Assembly (NCBI GenBank): GCA_948470475.1
Contig: OX419347.1
Location: 9,404,165-9,468,164 of the forward strand
Source of the DNA: Galaxea fascicularis
Lineage: Eukaryota > Cnidaria > Anthozoa > Scleractinia > Euphylliidae
DNA: 64,000 nucleotides
Reading direction: 5' to 3'
Shown here: piece by piece, positions 61,801 through 64,000 of the stretch
Layout of the letters: every line of letters starts with the position of its first letter
How positions within the stretch are numbered: the first letter of the stretch is position 1
Translations under genes and position numbers: made by a program
Notes under the pieces: generated by a model
Seen by the model: the letters and a program-made list of their open reading frames with translations, nothing else
Told to the model about the DNA's origin: nothing
The model's database searches: none

Positions 61801-63413
61801 GTGGGTACATATGCACACTAAGGAAAACTATACAATGGACTGTTCAAACCTCACGCTTTAACATTTAGACGCACGAATGTTGTCATGAGTCGAATAAAAT
61901 ATAACAAACATGGCAGGACTTCTGTTCTTACCTTGTTTTGACGTCCCCCGTGCAATATAAGAGTATACATGCGGAATTCATTTGCTAATTATAGTTACAA
62001 ACTGCTGCTCGAAAGGCCTGCAATATTTCCGTGAATTTCACTGTATCTGAGTTGCAACAAATCTGAGGCACAACGTCCAACGAAAAGTTTCTAATTATAT
62101 GTTGGTAAAAATATTGATTGATTGATTAATTGGTTGAGGTCTACCTTTCTTCAGGATATCTTTGAGATCGTTGTTCATGCTGATAACTCCATCTTCTATC
62201 AATTCTCTAACGTCATCATAAGTGAAATATTTGTACATCAGTTCCTGGCCCAAGACTTTGAAGTAGAAAGAACCTTTGGCCTTCTCCTGTTCATACTCAG
62301 CGATGGGAAGCTGGTAATAACAAAACACAGGTTTTCAAAACCAGTTTTCGAAATTTCTTCGAACCTGGGCCACACTGGTGCAAGTAGAGTGGTCTCAACA
62401 CTTTACTAACCCGGGTCCCCTAAATACGCTTATGATGTTAAAAATTTGAGCCATACTCATTCAAACTCTGGAATTGGCCTTGTAGAAAATCTTGTGAACT
62501 ACATCTAGGCCGAAGTGCTTTTTAAATACTAACATAGAAGAAATTAAGGAGATCTTGGGTTGTTGCATCCAAACGGCAATCATTGTAAATTGGTTATAAT
62601 GAAGTTTAGAAGATTTTACATGAAAGTGAAAAGTGACTAACTTATTTATTAGAAGACCGCATTTGAAAGGAAATAAGCCATCGCTTTGCACAAGACTGGG
62701 AGGATAAAACAAAGATTTACCAATTTGCTCATTTCTCGGACTTCTTTATTATAAGGATTCCTTCGAGTGAACTTGTTCAGCAGTTTCCTCTTGTCAGCAG
62801 TTTCTCCGTGTCTTCTTTCAGGTTCTTCTTGTCTTCTTTCTTCTTTTGGTCTAACGACAGGCTTAAGAAGTTCTTGGATGCCTTCCCCCCTGACACCAGT
62901 CTAACAAAAACAACAACATGAATAAACAGTGGATAGTGGTTTTCGCGCGCTCTGATTGGCTATAGCAAGTGCTATTCGCCTCCGAGCAACTCGCGCGAAA
63001 ATCCTAATTGTTGACAGAAATAAACGAGTATTAGCACATACTATAACAAGTATTCACCTCAGCGTCAGTGGTCAGTGGTCAATATTTCCCACTAGCCACC
63101 TTAACTTCGGTGAATAATTGTTAAATAATGTGAGGTTGACCTGCAAGGTGGTACAGCTGTATCTGCAAACGGTAAAATTGCATGCTGCATGCATATACAT
63201 GCTGCATAAATTTCTAGCAAATATTCTAATTTCATGCATTTACGGCAAAACACGCTGCAAGTCTGCTAACAGATACTTGTAACCTCACCTCAAACAAATT
63301 CACAGATCTGCCAAGGACATGCACTTTAACTTTAGAAGTAACGGCTCTAGGGAGGAAGCTGGATGGCGTGAAGATCGTTTGTAAATCAGCTCTCCCACCC
63401 AACTGAACAAGCT
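47756..63413 (-). CDS. Vitellogenin-type large lipid transfer protein, C-terminal 1052 aa (partial)
   Basis: Vitellogenins carry lipid to the egg as yolk precursors. Exons in gene order: 63413-63289, 62900-62721, 62310-62145, 61749-61548, 59314-59129, 58158-58044, 57078-56890, 55973-55560, 53808-53644, 53252-52989, 52116-51986, 51660-51467, 51029-50800, 49829-49689, 48833-48662, 48042-47756. All phases agree. Numbering from the first full codon, residues 1-50 (SSFLPRAVTSKVKVHVLGRS, then VNLFE) end the lipoprotein N-terminal domain. Residues 158-285 and 526-668 match the DUF1943-type beta-sheet region (VLGMDVCLSGEY, KTWKTGVHLVG). Residues 777-940 form a von Willebrand D domain (VCSLDYDTFKTFDDVEFQYS ... 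NRTCGMCGDLN). A Cys-rich end (GCVCKCGQ) follows. Several N-glycosylation sequons are present (INTT, NWT, FNIT, NRT). Residues 48-95 are very charged, with dibasic sites. The 5' exons lie beyond the window. Confidence 0.88.
48268..48440. repeat. Hairpin repeat with a third partial copy
   Basis: ACACCATTTTACTAATAATC at the left pairs with GATTATTAGTAAAATGGTGT at the right, and the inner arms GGTGAATTGTGGGTAGATCC pair as well. A third copy of ACTGGATCTACCCACAATTC occurs at about 48517-48536. It lies in the last vitellogenin intron. Confidence 0.8.
48662..51029 (-). other. von Willebrand D domain exons of the vitellogenin
   Basis: Three exons (51029-50800, 49829-49689, 48833-48662) encode CSLDYDTFKTFDDVEF at the start, a middle with LPKKMFKLKS, and the conserved CGMCGDLN near the end. 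The CGxCG motif, with its flanking Cys residues, is kept. Confidence 0.88.
49315..49603 (+). repeat. tRNA-derived SINE, family S1, most intact copy, with (TTA)n tail
   Basis: GGGGAGCAGGGTTGGCGCAG opens it, with A box TGGCGCAGTGGTGAGAGCGC and B box GGGTTCGATTCCCGG. The tRNA-unrelated body has AGGTTTTTCTCCGGGTACTC, and a 3' part CTCCCCAATTAGTAGAGCAC leads into (TTA)n at 49567-49603. Other copies: 58745-59001 (minus) and 15453-15600. It lies in the vitellogenin intron before the third-last exon. Confidence 0.88.
52560..52722. mobile_element. MITE with internal palindrome
   Basis: CTTATTATATGGGTAGCTCC at the left and inverted CTTATCCCATATAATAA at the right. CCCGAGCGGGCAAGAT pairs perfectly with its inverse at 52624-52661. 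It lies in a vitellogenin intron. Confidence 0.7.
52730..52879. repeat. Near-perfect hairpin (about 65-bp arms), MITE-like
   Basis: ATTGACCAAGC ... GGTCAAGATGGCTGGATATT pairs with AATATCCAGCCATCTTGACC ... GCTTGGTCAAT around TCGACTTCGTCTCGG. It lies directly next to the MITE at 52560-52722. Confidence 0.85.
53888..53988. repeat. (ATT)n and (AAAAG)n microsatellites
   Basis: (ATT)n at 53888-53911 and an (AAAAG)n run at 53963-53988, both in a vitellogenin intron. Confidence 0.85.
54300..54800 (+). mobile_element. L1-like LINE C-terminal remnant
   Basis: From 54484 the plus strand reads AIETTSHIMFDCSFSNSFWN, then EFNGNI, a common end of L1-type ORF2 (ETxxHLxxxC near the zinc knuckle, FW). A stop follows near 54619, then EEWDLMNYIV and an AT-rich 3' end. 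It is dead, and antisense to vitellogenin. Confidence 0.7.
55560..58158 (-). other. Insertion in the vitellogenin: possible beta-trefoil-like module
   Basis: Exons 58158-58044, 57078-56890 and 55973-55560 encode about 240 aa between two parts of the DUF1943-type region. Three related segments can be read: NWTLKAQTGKYLSINEQNEL followed by TLSDKPTIFKV; FVPGKGYVKVKPNSKGCLET followed by YPKLFKISYVKRN; and MKIVFITPDEGKVCLRPNKS followed by VFTVKRL. A linker of about 70 aa separates the second and third. The G-K-Y-L-S and F-K-V pattern is that of fascin/ricin-type trefoil repeats. I know of no such insertion in the standard vitellogenin layout, but I cannot search. Confidence 0.5.
56415..56488. repeat. 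Short tandem array of ACTTGCGTC(T/C)A units
   Basis: About six units of 10-13 bp (CACTTGCGTCTAG, AACTTGCGTTTA, AACTTGCGTCC, and others). Confidence 0.7.
58327..58720. repeat. Perfect 160-bp inverted repeat around a 74-nt tRNA-like loop
   Basis: Bases 58327-58486 and 58561-58720 are exact reverse complements as far as I can read. The spacer 58487-58560 holds the 5' half of a tRNA-like sequence whose 3' half lies in the left arm. It lies in a vitellogenin intron about 170 bp from the exon at 58044-58158. Confidence 0.92.
58459..58531 (-). pseudogene. tRNA-like sequence in the foldback
   Basis: On the minus strand, acceptor stem GACCTCG/CGAGGTC is perfect, the D arm has box A TAGCTTAGTCGGCAGAGC, and the T arm GTGGG-TTCGATT-CCCAC is perfect. 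The anticodon arm (near CGGTAGATCTAATCCG) pairs badly, so I take it as a pseudo-tRNA or SINE head. No anticodon is assigned. Confidence 0.65.
58745..59001 (-). repeat. tRNA-derived SINE, family S1, reversed copy
   Basis: The minus strand opens GGGGAGCAGGGTTGGCGCAG and follows the copy at 49315 through B box and body to CTCTCCAATTAGTAGTAGAG. It lacks the (TTA)n tail. Confidence 0.85.
60138..60165 (+). ncRNA. Hammerhead-like motif, intact core
   Basis: CTGACGA (60138-60144), arm GGGC/GCTC, GAAA (60158-60161), CGTC (60162-60165). Stem I is weak: only two of three pairs with the next AGC. Stem III is again AC/GT without a loop. Downstream sequence to about 60240 is shared with the copy at 29171 (minus). 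Confidence 0.5.
60515..60605 (-). repeat. Degenerate tRNA-like SINE fragment
   Basis: On the minus strand AGTTTGTCGGTTGGTAAGAC resembles an A box and GGCTCAAACCCCAGATCGG a B box. The match is weak. Confidence 0.35.
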
Positions 63414-64000
63414 CTGCAAATATATAAATACTCATTTAATAATAATAAATGAGAATTAACTGATTAATAGTAATTTAACAATAATCATAATTATTCCATT
63501 GTCACACCATGTGTATTTCATTAGCGGATTCGAGACAGAATGGACTGGTGAGTATGGCTTAACTCTACAAGTATTAAGGTGGCACGAAATGGTTTTAAAA
63601 GAAGCTTGGGACGATAACAGAACTTAGGATCGCCTTTGCCACAGAAAACTGTCACCATAGCAACACAATTATGTAGTCTACTGGCCCACCAATATCGACT
63701 TCGTTTGCCGGATCTCAAGAACGGGACAGTGAAATCTTCTCGTAAGAGGCTATATTAAAGTTTATGACAAGGTTTTCATATTATTGGAAATTTTATCTGT
63801 AAATAAGTGCCTGAACTTTTTTCCTACCGACAGAAAACATGCACCAAATTAATTACGGTTATCACCGAAAAAATGAGAAAAATTCACTGACTGGAAAAGG
63901 AAATATAAGCAACCGAAGTTACGAAACTTTCGGACAAGATTAGCATTTCAGCACATGCGAATACGCGCATGCTTTGACTTGTTATAACACTCTTTAGCCA
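63414..64000. other. Vitellogenin intron running off the right edge
   Basis: The first exon in the window begins mid-codon (phase 2), so an upstream exon must exist. None is supported up to base 64000. Confidence 0.6.

Noticed and set aside
61527..61868. 113-aa plus-strand frame
   Set aside because: Antisense shadow of the vitellogenin exon 61749-61548.
63521..63718. Minus-strand frame upstream of the first vitellogenin exon in the window
   Set aside because: It has no vitellogenin similarity and no suitable donor; it looks like repeat sequence.
1..64000. CRISPR arrays, operons or bacterial features
   Set aside because: The window is clearly eukaryotic; no regular spacer-repeat arrays or ribosome binding sites were seen.

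Overview
The window is eukaryotic nuclear DNA, AT-rich and full of introns, short non-autonomous transposons, tRNA-derived SINEs and broken retrotransposons. I infer a cnidarian, most likely an anthozoan such as a stony coral. The reasons are compact introns with GT-AG borders, a vitellogenin with a von Willebrand D domain, and a dense mix of terminal-inverted-repeat (TIR) elements of the kind common in coral genomes. The species cannot be fixed from the sequence alone.

Three protein genes can be assembled exon by exon with consistent reading phase. (1) Minus strand, 13627 down to 3730: a complete six-exon gene for the autophagy E2-like enzyme ATG10 (209 aa). (2) Plus strand, 20339 to 44330: a complete gene for a single-stranded DNA-binding protein of the SSBP2/3/4 (SSDP) family, with a LisH domain and a long Pro/Gly/Met-rich region. 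It has 17 common coding exons and two candidate alternative last exons, giving 395 or 361 aa. (3) Minus strand, 63413 down to 47756: the last 16 coding exons (1052 aa) of a vitellogenin-type large lipid transfer protein whose 5' part lies beyond the right edge. A block of about 200 aa inside it looks like an inserted beta-trefoil-like module. SSBP and vitellogenin are convergent, with about 3.4 kb between their stop codons. ATG10 and SSBP are divergent, with about 6.7 kb between their start codons.

Layout: 1-2.1 kb, a LINE remnant split by a hAT-like element, then a hammerhead-ribozyme-like motif; 3.7-13.6 kb, ATG10 with repeat-filled introns; 13.6-20.3 kb, intergenic with SINE and TIR repeats; 20.3-44.3 kb, SSBP, whose introns hold a broken LINE, SINEs and many TIR elements; 44.3-47.8 kb, intergenic with two TIR elements; 47.8-64 kb, vitellogenin, with SINEs, an L1-like LINE tail and a perfect 160-bp foldback carrying a tRNA-like sequence in its introns.

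The three genes do not form a pathway; they are ordinary neighbours (autophagy conjugation, LIM-domain/Wnt transcription complexes, egg-yolk lipid transport). The least ordinary signals are the vitellogenin insertion, the alternative SSBP C-termini, five hammerhead-like motifs, and the tRNA-derived foldback.
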